From positions 17,559,492-17,623,491 of the forward strand of contig WMCF01000012.1 in NCBI GenBank assembly GCA_009792885.1: 64,000 bases of DNA, in the 5' to 3' direction. Both the position numbers and the translations under genes were made by a program. Source of the DNA: Eremophila alpestris peregrina. Lineage: Eukaryota; Chordata; Aves; Passeriformes; Alaudidae. The notes below the pieces were generated by a model. The model saw only the letters and a list, made by a program, of their open reading frames with translations. It was not told where the DNA came from and did not search any database. This document shows, piece by piece, positions 23,301 through 37,400 of this stretch. Positions within the stretch are counted from its first letter, which is position 1; each line of letters starts with the position of its first letter.

Positions 23301-25019
23301 TCATTAAACCACAGATACTTGACAGTTGCTGTGATTCTGAATGACCATGCATAATTCTGTAAAAAAAACTGTGACGTTATTCTGTCGTTGCAGATTTACT
23401 TGATTGCACAAGGTCCTGACAGTTTTGTTTGAGGATCAAGCATGTTATTTCTAGCTTCTGATTTGTATTTTGGGAAAGATTCGTCAGGTTATAGGAATAT
23501 GTCATAAAGTTTTTTCAGCTGATATGTAGGACCTCGGAACCAGGGTCATGATGCATTTTTGTTAATGTTTTCGTCTAGGCCAGTCATTTTGTGTTTTGAA
23601 AGATTTTTCAAATGGTCACTGAAGTCTGGCTTGCTATATTAATTAATAGCAGGAGAAAGCTAGATGCTTTTACCACAGGTATCCTGTCTTGGTATCTCGG
23701 TTGGTAGATGTTGCGGAAGCACCAACTGAGAGACTTTCAGAACCCATTAACATCACAGGGAATTGCCAGCAGTCAGTTGCAACAGTGATAACGTGTTCAT
23801 GCTGACACACAGAGAGCCAGGAGGCGTGGATGAAGCAGGTCTGCTAAATACCACTCCAAGCTTGATATTCTGAAATGTATTAGACCCTTGCTGAGTTTTT
23901 ATCCCCTTGATATTGCAAACTTGTTCTTTTGGTTTAGTGGGGCTGAAGAACTTTCTCTTAGTCTGAAGCTGTACTTCAGGCTGTGGTCTTAATTGATTAA
24001 CATGACAAATCCTTTAATTTTTCAAGGCTGAAGTCTGTTCATCCTTTTTATTATGCAAAAATAGAAGCACTCTTCCTGGGGCATTATTAGGGCATAGAGT
24101 TTAATTCTGCTGATTGCCAGTGATAATAAAAATAAAACGTTCTCAAAACAGCTTAGCTGGTAAATCATATGAAATTTAATGGTGGTCACTTCCAAATTAG
24201 TATCTTGGTAATTTCAGCAGTCCTCATTCAGCCTTCTTTTTTTCTTTTTTCTTTTATTTTTTTTTTAATTAACAAACACAACGTGTCTAAATCAGTTTTT
24301 AGATGTATCTGTGCCTGTTCTACAAAGAAAGGGCTGCTTCCCTGGCATGCTGTAAGTGCTTCCCATCCTTTGTTGCAGTTCATAGTGAATGTCCTTATGC
24401 ATCTGTCACTGTCACCAAAATCAAATTCAAAATGTTGTTACACCTGTGGAAATAGCATCCTTTACTCAATCCATCCTCCATTAGTTCTGTCGGTTGCCAT
24501 TTTGTATTGCTCGGTCAGATTTTTCAAAAGCTATTGTCATCCTTCCCTGAATTTCCAAGTAAGTTTTGCTGTATTTGTCAACATGAGCTCCAGTTAATGC
24601 CTTGAGTGTTTGCCCACAGCCAAAGTCTATTTTAAACAAACACTGCCTGGACTCATCTCACTATGCATCAGATGGTACAGGCAGTGCTTGTGAGCACACA
24701 CAGCACTAAACCAGAACTGCTTGGTGAGTTTTCAGAAAGGTTCCTGTCTGAAGGATGGGACTGTGCTGTGGTCACTTGGGTGGTGGTGGAATGTACAATC
24801 TCCTTCAGAGGGCAAGAGGCACCTAATAGACATGGTCTTGATGGGTATGGGTAGGACCTCTCCTAAATGGTGTCAGCAGTTCTAGTTACACACTTCTTAA
24901 AGGCTGGAAGGACCAGATGGATGTCTTCTTTTAAAAGTTACTTTAAAACTGCTTGCTTTTGTCTTGCAGAAACTTTTTTTTCAAAAAGAAACAACCCAGG
25001 AAGTATAAAAGCTTAAAAA
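14331..25019 (+). other. FAM219A intron 1, no genes seen
   Basis: About 10.7 kb of unremarkable AT-rich DNA. The longest open frame (16,758-17,195, 145 codons) has no recognisable domain, poor codon character and no supporting splice or promoter context, so I treat it as chance. I see no tRNA, clear retroposon or simple-sequence array. Confidence 0.65.
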
Positions 25020-25460
25020 GAGGGAGTTGTTGCGCTTCTCATACAAGGACAGGCTAAGAGAATTGGGATTGTTCAGCCTGGCAAAGAGAAGGCTTTGAGG
25101 TGACCTAATTGCAGCCTTCCAGTACCTAAAGGGGGACTTCAAGGATGATGGAGAGGAGCTTGTTACAAGGGCATGTGGTGACAGGACAAGAATGAATGGT
25201 TTCAAACTGAAAGAGAGTAAGTTTAGATTAAATATTAGGAAAAAATTCTTTGCTGTGAGGGTGGTGAGGTACTAGAATAGGTTGTTTGGAGAAACTGTGG
25301 ATGTCCCATCCCTGGAAGTGTTCAAGGTCAGGTTGGATGGGAATCGGAAGCGTGGTCTTGTGGAAGGTTTCCCTGACTAGGGCAGGGGATTGGAACAAGA
25401 GGATCTTTAAGGTCCCTTCCAACCCAGGCCATTCTGTGAACCTGTGATGACTCTGTGATC
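25020..25460 (+). mobile_element. CR1 LINE, 3' fragment
   Basis: About 440 bp follow the CR1 3' consensus in order: a GACAGGCTAAGAGAATTGGG segment, TTGTTCAGCCTGGCAAAGAG, CTAAAGGGGGACTTCAAG, GAGGGTGGTGAGGTACTAGAA, GGAAGTGTTCAAGGTCAGG, then CCCTTCCAACCCAGGCCATT with a degenerate ATTCTGTGA / ACTCTGTGATC tail. It is 5'-truncated and moderately diverged, and sits in the sense orientation of the host intron. Confidence 0.9.
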
Positions 25461-28400
25461 TACCTGAGTACATCCAGTTTCTACCTGTTAATATTTATCT
25501 ATATCTTGGTAATTCCTCTAAATTAGGGTGGGGAGAGAACTTACAAACCACTGAGGTTTAGTTTAAAATTCTTTTGCTGCTTGATGGAGTGAAATAAGTG
25601 GCTCTGTAAACCTGGTCCTCCTTCAGTTTGGCAAGTCACCTGGAAGACTAGCTATGTGTAGCTATTTCAGCCTAACTAATGTTTTCTGATTAGAGTTCCT
25701 GCTCTGAAACTCAACTGGATTTGTATCAAAAAAGAGCAAAACCTTTATTTAGGGCAGAGGGATGTACTAAGATATAAATGCACATCAAAAGGTTCTAAAT
25801 TGAGTATAGAGGTATCATCTGGGATGAAGAGGTTGATGCCTGAAATCTCAGCATCAGTAATGAAGGGGAAGAGAGAGAAAAACATCTTAAGGACTCTTAA
25901 TGAGCTCTTACCTCCAGGTCAGTGAATGTCTTGGTATTGGTTTATTCTGCCACATGTGCAGGTCTATCTTCAAACCTGGCTGAAATACAGCATGATTTTC
26001 AGTTTCACAAAGCTAGTGAGCTGCTGATAAACCTGCACAACCCCCAGTACACAGGAGATCTGTATCAGTCTCTTTATATACCTTGAAAAACCCAAACCAA
26101 ACAATCAAAACCCCAAGCCATTTCAAGGGCCTGTATACCTTTGAGTGAGCAGGTAGATGGCATTTTACTTGTTATCGAGATTGGTCTCTGTCGTGTCTTG
26201 CATCACTAAGTTGTGCTCTGTGAAGGGCTAAAAAATTTGAGTCCTAGCCTTGATACTGTTCTATGTTACTCTGAGTAACTCCTGCCTTTACCACTGTTTT
26301 TTTATAGCAGTCTCTCCTTTGTGGTGTTGATACAATTCTACCACTAGCTAGGATGATGTTGAATAGATGTTATCTTACAACTTTTCTCTCTGGTTTTCTT
26401 TCCCTCATGCCTCTGAAGTCAAGAAATAAAAAATACATGAGAAACTTGTACCTTTTTGTTTTGTTCCAAACGTCAGCTGGTAGGTTTATGAGAAGAGCAA
26501 CATCTTTCCTTGAAATCTGCCTTATTATTATTATCAGGTTGGTATGATAGAATGTTTGAGATTCTTACAGCTGCCAGTGCATAGAAAATTACTCTTTTAT
26601 GTTGCTTTGCGTTATTGCAATAACTTGTTCTGTTAGGAAGGATGTACCTAGTCCTACTTGAGATGCTGGTCATCACTCTGATTTTTCCTCAGGTGCCGGC
26701 TTTGGTACTGCAAATGCTTTTTGTTGGCTTCTGAATGTTTCCCTTCCAGCAGTACTTGTAGTGAGTGAAATATCAGAGCTCTAAGTGTCAGTGAAAGTAT
26801 CTAAAAGTAATATTGCATGACATTGCTCTGGTGAAACAAAAAGGGTTTCATAGTGCATTGGCTGGCAGTAATAGTGCACAGACATTTCGATTTAAGGAAA
26901 ACCAGTTTGTACATGTATACTGCAGTGTCTGGTTTGTAACATCCTCAGCATGTGTTTAAGCTCAGTTTGCACAAATATGTAAACTTAACTGCCTTGCCCC
27001 TGATGCTGCATTGCTGCGTGCTACTGTCACTTGTTCCACAGCAAGTTGTATGGTCACAGTCTTGAATGTTACAGTCAGAGGTGACTTTGTGATCATACAT
27101 GCCAGGAAACGTCACAGGACAGGGCACCAACCAGCCCCAGTGTCAGCTGAATTATACTGCACATCGTGGGACTATTGAGCTAAGGCTTTTGAAAACAAAC
27201 CTGTGGTTCAGAGCTGGCTTAAAAGTTGCTGGTGAAGCAGCTGGCAAGGTTTCCTTCTATTTGCCAGAGGAGTTGCTCTTAGAAGTCTTTATCTCCATCT
27301 CATAACTTGGACACGTATTTCTGTAAGATTTAGCAATGTTTATGGTGCTGAGCTTTGGACTTTTCTCACTAAAACTCAGCCACAGGGCAGCCTTTACTGT
27401 GCTGAATGCCCCTTGAATTACAGAATTAGCAAGAACAACCGCCAATGTTGCTTAGAGTGCTTTCTTAAAAATATTTTCCCCAGCTTTTACAGAATTTGCC
27501 AATAGCTTAATGTGACACATCCTATTTTTAATGCAAACAGCTCCCTTCTGGATACCTAATGTTATCTAGAAAATGGGCAAGAGATACAGCAGCTTTCAGG
27601 GCTTGATATTTAGATTGGAGAAATTAAGCTGCATTATAAGGTTCAGTGAACAGGAACATGGACTGCCTCATGGTGGCTTTGTTGCAGGCTTGCCATCTGG
27701 CTAATTATCCACCGGATGGTGGGAGGCCTGTGTGGTGGTTCCTTTGCTACCTGCAGGCCTCTGACAAGTTTGGGTACGCTGGAGTACTTGAGGTACTTCA
27801 GGGCATGCAAGGCAAAGCCTTCCTGCAAGCTGCTGTTCTGTTTTGGCATAGCAGGTACACTCATAGCAGTTAAGAGTTGGCCTCTATGATCCCTGTAGGT
27901 CCCTTCCAACTCAGAATATTCTGTGGTTCCCTGTTTAAACTAAAAATTGTGCCAAAGCTCTGTCTGCTATGGTCTGCTGAAGGGATGAGTTATAAAATCA
28001 ATGCAGGAATCCTTCTTCTCCAAATCATTTCAGTCTGTTCTGTCTGTGAACTTGTCTCTACTAAAGAGCTATTGAAAAAGAGATGAATCTGGACAACTGG
28101 TGCTGAAGAGGTTCAGTTCTGTCCAAAAATATGTGGAACGTGGGTAAGAGTCGCAGAAACATCCTGATGAGCCAAAATCAATAACATTTTCTGGTCAAGA
28201 CAAGAGACTTTTTGCTCAGACTTCCAGGAAAGAGTTTCATGCTCCTCTAGATTGTTCTTTGTAAGGTTTAAACTTTCCATATGCAATGTTGATTAAGAAC
28301 AGTGTTAATTTTGTGGTGCTGTACCACTATATCTTTAACTATCCCCAGGTTTGGTTGTTAGAAAAATAGCTTTTGAGCTGACAGTTGTACATAAATCTCA

Positions 28401-31400
28401 GCTCTGTATCAAGAATAAACATCTGTTGGATGTGCACTCGGTTAATATTGATTAAAATTGCAGTCTCATTTAAGCAGAGTCTGGCGATACTGCCCTTTTG
28501 TTGCTATGGGGAACCAACATGTTGTAAACTCACTAAATATTAGATTTATATTTCATATTTCCATTGTCTTTCTGGTACTAACAAGGTTTCTTCTCGTAGA
28601 TGAAGAGAGTTCTGACAGCCCTTTGAGGACACTGAAGTAATGCTAACAAGATCAGGGATTTAGATGTCTGTACTCGATTATTTTTTAAACGTCTTTCCAT
28701 TGTGGAAGAAGTTTTCTATTTAAATCTGTCTCTGCTTCCTGGGGTGGTCAGGGACAACCACATTGGAATCACAAATTGCCCATCTTCTGTTTTTAAGGGT
28801 GAAACATGGATTTGGAGTTTACATTTCAGCAGTGTCTCTGAGGTTCTGGCAGGTCTCCCTGCGCAGGTATTGGCCATCTCCTAAGAAACCAACACAGATG
28901 AAAGCAAAACAAGACTAAATTAATAAACTGTTCATGCAAACTTGCCATTGGAGCTCTGCAGCTCATGACTCTCCTAGAAGCAATGGGAATTCTCCAATGA
29001 GAACAGCTCAAAGAAAAATTAATTCTATCCCAACAATGAAACAGTGTAGGCAACCTTACAGCTCCCGAGAGCTTGACACTTGTGTTGCAGAGATGATCTC
29101 CAGTGTAATCATGCAGCATTGATTTTTGTCTTTCTAGCCTCTGGTTGTTCTTGCTGAAATCATGGTGGGCAGCAGCCAACATGAGCCCACCTTTTGAAAG
29201 AGCCTTTTGCAAGTGTGAGGTCCATATCCTCTGTTCTCCCTGAGCACCAGTCCTCTTGTTCCTGCAGACAGGGTGTTGTCACAAGCTAGCATGGTACAGG
29301 ACCTACAGTTCTGAAATTCTTTAACTTCTATATGGGCAAGAAGCCAGAAATGGAAATTATTTCCATAACAATTTCTCTCTTAAAACTGAATGATGTATCC
29401 ATGTCCTTTAGCTAATTGGGTTGGAATTATTTTATGATGAGCTATGTATCATTTTATTTTGCTGGATTTCTTAAGTCTCTTTCCTGGAAGGAACCTCCTG
29501 ACCAGTGTACAATATGATGTGATCTGTTGGTTTCTGGGGGTGGCTGTTACAACCACATGAGAAAGTGAATGGGGATATGGTGCTGTTCTCCACTTCCAGA
29601 AATATCTGAGAGTGCATCCATCCTCTAACCACAACAAGACTCCAGCATAATGCAGAGATGCCTGAATTAATGTTAAGCTGAGCATCTCTGTCCAGACGTG
29701 CTGGCATGAAGCCTTCTAGGACTGCAGTGAACACACCAAAAGTTGGTCATTTCCGTGAGCTTTGTGCTTTTTTGAAGAAAATATACCTCAGGTAACTTGT
29801 TTAAAGCTAAGTGACTTGTCTTTCAGTTAAACTACACTAACTAGATAGTACCAAGCCCCTCGGAGCACTGAAAATGTTTTAACCACTTGAAAGATATTTG
29901 CCTTTAAGCTATGCAAGAGTTGCATGCTGTCATGAAGAGATTGTATTGCCACTTGGACTTGTGTCTTCTAAATAACAAATTCCAGCTGCTTCTGGACAGG
30001 TTACTTGTGGAAAGAGAGCCAGGGGGGAGATTACTGGATGTTCACTTATTTGACTGCAGTTTTCATGTGTCCAAAAGGATGCATTTTGTAGGTAACTACA
30101 GGGGTTGCAGCGTGGAAACTTAGGTGCAAGTGGCTTTGCTTAAGAAACAGAGGAGAAACTGTGATTTCCCTTTACAGTTACTTGCTGAACTAAACTGTAA
30201 TTAGATTTCAAGCAAATTCTAAGTGCTGCTGAATGTTGTATAGAGCTGTGCATCTTTCTTATTTGTTCAAGGCAGTGATTACAGGGGGCAGTCTGTAGAG
30301 CTTTTGCAGATTAGCAGAATTGCCAGCTATGCTGCTGTGTTTCCTCTTAAAAAACTATCTGGAAAGTGTTTCAGGAGCAGGATTTTTTGCATCCTGCAGC
30401 TGTAGGGAAAATGAGCAAGCTATGTGGATTGGCCTCTGGTATTTGTCCTGTTTTCACTGGAAATAATTTTACTCAGTAAACATTTTTCAGACGGTTTTCT
30501 ATAACTCCTATGCAGCCATGGTGTGTTGGGCTCTGAAGAAAACTGAAAACAATGGAATAGCTCAGCAATGCCCCCATGAAAACTATCAGATTAGAGTTTT
30601 AAATTACCTATATGCCTTGTCAGTATCTATAAAATAAGTAAGTCAGTGGGAGGGCAAACAGTGATTTAAGATTTTGACAAGACAGATGTTTGTGGAGGAC
30701 TGGATTCACAGGAGAAACTACATGGGGCGTTTTTTCTAATAAGTATTTGTTTCAAAACAGTAATACAAATATATTAAATATATGACCTAAAATCCAAGTC
30801 TCTGCTAGACCATTGCTGTGTCAGCATGTTGTATGGAAAAAAAGTATGTAAAAAGTTGGTGCCAATTCCTTGTAGTATGGATCTGCCTTAGTGCTGGCTT
30901 AGAGCTGCAATGCAGGGTTTTGTTTCTCAGGACAAGTAGCCCCAGAGGACTGAATGTGCAGTGTCATTTCCTGGCCAGTTTGTAAGGCTTAACTCTGTGA
31001 CACAGCCTTTTTATTCCTGGACATCCATGCCACTGTGCTTAACAGAGAGTTGAGGTTTTCCTGCCTGGGAGTGGGTTTCATTGAGATTAAGATGCCAGTA
31101 TTTTGCGTGATGGGTCTGCAGATCAGCTGGTTTGCTTTCAAAGGTATCGCCAAAGAGGCCTCTCTTAAGCTGCCTTCTTGCTGCCAGCCCTTCTGCTGAT
31201 GTTCCCCCACGTTACTTCAGGCTGCCATGGGGTCAGATCTTACTTTAAATACTGGAATAAATCCAGGTGTGCTTGTGTGCAAAAGCAGGTTTCTGTCCTT
31301 GCTGTGAGAGCCACCAGGCTTTGTCTGTGTCTGCAAGAGACTAGAGGTGAAGTATCTAAGGAAAAATTGCGGTTTCCCAGCAGAAGCTTGTGAGGGTGTT

Positions 31401-34400
31401 TTTGTTTGATAGGGTCTACCTGGTGACAAGCAGGTACCTGCACAGAGGTCATGGGGCTACCTGAGGTGTGACACAGGCTACCTGACTAGCAGAACAGAAG
31501 GAAAGACACCCTGGAGAACTGCAAATCAACAACCCATCCATCAAACACACACAGAAGAGGGAGCCACAAGCTTGTTGGGTGTTCAGTGGGATGGGAAACA
31601 GCAATTAGGCTGTAATTAAGCAGTAGTAGCACTGATAAAGAAGTGCCAGAGGCCATTGACATCTAACAAGGCTTCTGATAGAAAGCCACAGACTGTAAAA
31701 GTCAAATCTTTTCCAAGGTCAGAGTTTCTGAAACCTTGGTAGACAACAAATATGCCACTAAAATCTGGTGAAATGGAGTGAGCATTTTAGGGAATATTAA
31801 ATACAACATTTTGAGTGGTCCTCTCAGCACAAACTTATTTTTCTAAACAGTTCAACATAAATTCACCTCTCATTTTAGAATGTTCAGAACGAGAGGCCTC
31901 TCCGTTCCGCTAGACCCCTCTGATTTTCCTGTCCCTCTAAGTTGGTTGCACAGTCCAGGCTGGCCCCTTCACTGTACAGGTATACAAATCAGCACATTAA
32001 AAACCAAAAGCAATTGCATCTTTTAAATTTCCTTTAAATTTGAGCAATTTCCATCTTTTTTGGCCACCTTATTTTAAATGACACTTTGAGAAATTCTTGT
32101 TGACACATTCATGGGGAGGCAAGTCACTCATTTAATCACTTAAAGCATTAAAGACTCCAGTTTTCTGACACTTGCTTGTTCTGCAGTGCAGTTCTAAATA
32201 CCTGGTTGTCAGCAGAACAGAATTCAAAAGCAGAAAGTGTTGTTTTTTTGTACAAACACTCAAGACTGCAAATTGTTTTTACCCCTTCTTTGAATAACCA
32301 GTATTACTTCTGCTTCTGGAGAAGAGCAGGATCTGGTTAGGTGTGTATGTAAGTGTCCTGTACCAGTCTGAACAACACACCAATACACACTTCTGCTCCC
32401 TGGAAACAGAGAGAGGCTTCAAAGGTGTCTGATTAGTTGTTCGCCTGTTCTCTTGACAGTTTCCAACTTTTCTTTTTCTTTAAAGCACCTACTTTGGGAG
32501 TTCTTGTGTGAAAGACAGTTGAGCAGAGAAACACTTTGATATCAAAGTGCAGAGAAGATTTCTGGGATTACTACTACAAAGTCAGGGAATGTAGTGGTTA
32601 CTATACACACTTTTTAAGAAGAAAGAGATAGAGAGAGATGCTTGAATTTGAAATTCGGATTATAATACTGTTGCTCATTGCTGCAGTCTCTACCGAGTGA
32701 TGTCTGTCAGGTAAGAGGCAATCACACGGAACTTGCCAGGCAATTCACTGGCTAACATAATTTAATTCCATTTTAAACATCTGATCAGCTGTTTTAAAGA
32801 TTTGAGACAAATATTTCAACCTCTGTGAAAGAAACTTTCTACTGTATAAAGAAAAAGTCCAGAGAACCATGGCTATCCACACTTCATGGTCCAACTGGCA
32901 AACTGGACAAGTCACTAGCTGAATACCTGATATTCAAAACCCCACCTTTATTGATGATTCACTTCAGGGGCATGAGAAAGATTTTCAGCTTATTAATAAT
33001 AATTTCACAATTGGGATATTGACAGAAAAAGGGAAGAAAAGCATTTTTTCTTTTCAATCAACCCATGAAAGAGGACTGAGGCAGAGACCTGTTTGTTCTG
33101 AGATCTCACTGATCTGTGGTCAGAAATTTGATCTGTTTTGCAATACATTGCTTCAAAATGAATTTATAATCTTAAATGCACAGGATTTTTAAGGCTTAGG
33201 TTTTTTAATGGCTTTTTAAAAGCTGTATTTGTGCACTATACCTGCAATTTCTATTCCACAGTTTCAGTAGCAGAATAGGATTGGGGGGAGGCAGGATATC
33301 AGATTCATGTTATTGTGATACGAGAATCTGGATAAACATAACAATGGATGATTAGTTTTCTTTGTAGACTGATACCAGTAGCAAAAATAGTAACTATAAG
33401 TCTAGATTTAGTGGCAAAGTGAAAGTTAACCTTGTCTTAAAAATTAAGAAATACCAGTCATCAGAGTAAAAACTAATGCATAAATAGAAAATTAATGACT
33501 TAAAATTATGTTCCATGCTTGCTGGAATTTTATTTTTAAGTCACTGATGTTAATGGGAGTGTACGTCATGTAAACTCATCCTTCTATCTTTACCTTGCAA
33601 TTGAAAGCAATGAAAACCAGTGCTACAAAGAATATACTAGACGGAGTAGAGATGTGTTTTCCTTTGCCATTTCTGTGTAACAGGTCATTCTACCCTGGTA
33701 GAGCCTTGTGTCTTCATGCTCTTCTGATCAGTACAGTACAGCTTAGTCTCCAGTCTATTGTTCTGTAAAACTTTATGGAGTGTTCTATTTCAGCATGTTC
33801 TCTTGATTGACTTTCTGTTGTTCTCATTAATAAATACGTGTTTGCAATACTTGCTGTTTCATAAAGCTCTTGGCTAAAGACTCAGCTGTTCCAACATGGC
33901 TGTGTTTTCTCTCACCATAAAATAATGTCTGTTCATGGAATCACTAAAAAAAGGAGAATAAACTTTCTTTCTAGAATTAGCTGCCCATGGACCAACAATC
34001 ATTGTGTTGTTGTAGTAGTGTCTACATTGTGTTCTAATGGTTCTAATGTCTTCATGCAATAGCTTTGATCCTAATATTGAGACAGTTATTCAGTTCTGGC
34101 TTACTGCAATGCTGGTAGGATAGGCTGGATTTTGGGGAGAATCTGAGGCCTGAAAATCCTTCTCTTAGTATTATAGTAGACACAGTACAGTGAAACTGAG
34201 AGGAAAGAGTCACAATTGTGCATAGGGCAGGCATGTTTTTCCAAGGAGCTTCTCTGCCCCCTGTGGAGTCAGCAAATTTTTAGCAGTAACGCTGTTCCAT
34301 AATTCAAAGGCTGGTTGATCTGAGGAAACGAAGCCTTCCTGGGTTTTCTCTGTAAGAATTAAAAGCTTTGAATGAGTAATACAGAGCAAATAAGGAAGAG

Positions 34401-37400
34401 AATTGAGCATAAAGAGCTGGAATTCCAAACTACAAAGGGTGGGTTTGGCTTCCCAAAAGTTCAAGCATAGAATAGTCCTGACTCATGGTGGTGGTGTTCT
34501 TCCAGTTTTCTGACTGGGTTAGCTCTCACCTGCTGTGGTGGGAAGATGCTCTTTTTATAAGAGCAGCTCAGTCCTGGCCTAGATGGTCATCATCCTGCTT
34601 CATGTAGCTTCACTTGTAGTTGAAGTGGTGCAGGTCAAATCAGAGAGTCTCTGACACTACCAGTTCCCTGTTTGCCACAATATGGACGTGAGTCTTCAAA
34701 AGCACTCAACACCTCAGTTCTGGGTGTGGGATTCTGCCACAGGGTTACATTGCAAGCTGCTCACCAGGAAGATGTTCCTAGAGGACTTAAGTGGAGTGTG
34801 TTTGATCTAGGCCATTAAGATGTGTGGATTCTGCAATAATATTTTTAGAACTGATTTCTAAGTATAGAGCCATGCTTTAATTTCTATGGAGGACTGGTCT
34901 GCTGGCCCTTGAAAATGCATGATTGGGCTTGAAAGAAGCAGATCTATATCTAATGAGTCTAATTAGAAATTTAAAACCTGCATTTTAATAGCTTTGGGTG
35001 AATAGAAGAGGACTTTCATATGGAGTCTGTGTCTTGATGTATGCATGGTGGGGAAAGAGAGAGAAAAGGTAGCCCTGGGAAACCTCTCACTATATCTTCC
35101 AATTTTTGAGGCATGTGCATGAGAGTCTACAATGTTTCAGTTGTTCAGTATTGTTCAGATTTCTAGGGGTAAATGCTCATATGCTCTTCCCTTACCTTGA
35201 TTGAAGTGTAGGTGAATGCCTGGAATGCCATTGATTTGCTGTGCTTAGTGGGGTAATTACTGCTTTGAAACACCTCTGTGGTACACAGGAAAATGACAGC
35301 ATATTTTCAGCTGCATGTGGAAACGTGGAAGTGTTATCATGAGATAATGCTTGAAGTGCAGATCCTCCCTCCATGACACAGTTTGGTTGCAGAGGGACAG
35401 GAGGCTTATGTGACAGTGCATCTGTCCATTTTCCCCTTGACATACGTTTTTGTTGTGTAATACAAGCCAGTATTTGAGCTTTTTTTGAAAGACAATCAGG
35501 ATGCCATATTTTAGGGTTCACTAAAAAACACAGCATTAGAATAGAAAAGACCCAAATGAGTGTCCCGCTATGGGAGGGATGAGCAGAATTCGGGCAGGCT
35601 GGGGTTTGCATGGCAGCTGCTTGCTAACTGGACCATGCACTCTAGGTCTGAGTAATGCTTTCTTCTTCCTGACAGTAATGTTCTAGGATGGGTCTTGAAG
35701 GGCAAGTAAACAAATCTTTACGTAACCACGTTTCTTTAGTTTTCATAGTCAGGCAACAGCCCGTTACTTTTTAGAAGGAAGTTGAGGTTGATCTTTAGAG
35801 GAAAAATGAGGCTATGGATTGGTGTCATCAAGCAACCACCAGCTAACAACTGGCAAGGCACAAAGCATGTTAACAAAGGGTGGACTTTGACCACAGGGTA
35901 GCACAGCACTTGCAGTCGGAATGGTATGAAATGGTTCCAAAAAGGCCCCTGTGGGAGCATAATATGTTGTTAACTTTCATCCTATTTTTGAGACTGTAAG
36001 CTTATCCCTTCCACCCTGTGCTTCAGTTTCTTTGTCCCAGGCTCTCTGATGCATCTCCTATTGTCCCCAGTAGCCCAATGTTCCTCTGTAAAATGGTTGT
36101 TGAGGTTCTTTTATTGTGTCTTTTTGGGGGTTGGTTTGTTTATTTTTTAAATTATAGGTTGTGATTTCTTTCAGGTGGAAGGTGAGTTAAAAAAAATTAA
36201 GCAACAGATTAAATTGCTCAGTTACAATATTGCTGGCTCTTCCCTCTCTCACACAGACTTGGATGGAATGGAAGATGTGTTATCGAGAAAAACCATATTG
36301 GAGAAACCTGCACTAGTGCTTTAGACCCTTTAAATGAGTCAGCTACCATCACATTGTATCAGAATGCAGCCACTCAGGTCCTGCTGTGTTCCATTGTCAT
36401 TAGCAGAGTTCCTTTCTTTCCTTGTATGAATTAATTTCAAAATCTACCTCAAAATAAAAATTCATTCACCTCTGCAGCTGTGTTGTTCTGTTACAAAGGT
36501 CCATGACTGTGCCCGTGCACACGGATCTGTCACCTGTCCTTGCTGGTGTATGTACATTCCATGGGGGAGCAGTGCCATGGCAGCCTGGCCTTGTGAGCAG
36601 TCCCTCCTCAGGCCCCACACCTGACATGGGCAGGGATGGGTGTGACTAGCAGCCTACCAGCCAGATTCAGCCAAACCATCTGCCTCTCACAGCAGGGCTG
36701 AGTAATGATCTCAGCGTGTTTCACACCCTGAGAACTTGGTGCAAACATGTTCTCGTATGGTGGATGACAAGGAAGTCCTAAACATTTCCAGCTTGTGGAG
36801 AGACTCTGAAAGCAGTAGCCAAATCAGGGGTGGGACAGATGCCGACAGTCAGCAGAGAGGGTGATGCTGTGGTCTAAAAAGGGTCATTCTACCACACAGC
36901 ACTTACAGATTGAGCCTTGGCACACTGAGCTTCGTTGGCTCGGCCACCTCAGGGAAGGCAGTTCACTGCTCTTTGCTTATCCCTGTGGAGACAAGCTGTT
37001 CTCTCTGCACAGCCCAGGGCATCTCTCCTATTTCTGTCACCAGCCTGCAGTTCTGGGGGTGGTTGTGCTAACCCACTAATTGCTTGTTTCATTCAAAGAG
37101 GGAAGGAAGGGTCTTGGTGGATGTGGCTTTTTTCCCATTATCTTTAATTTCAGAGCTGCCCTCCGTAACACTGCAGTGCAAGGGAAGCTCATCTCATTCT
37201 GGTCAGATGGAGCTATGAAATATAACTCATTGTAATTGGTAAACCTTCATCCTCCTGGGGTCCTTCTTACTGACTGTGCTTAGCCAGAATGAAGCAGCAT
37301 TTTCTGAGCTGACTGAGGATGGTGGGGAGAGGAGAGGAGGAGCAGTGCTTGAGGCCAATAGAGCATGTTCATCCTCTCTGAAGTCTATTTCTCTCCTTTC

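Noticed and set aside
35192..35611. 139-codon minus-strand frame
   Set aside because: No domain, biased by local composition, no gene context.
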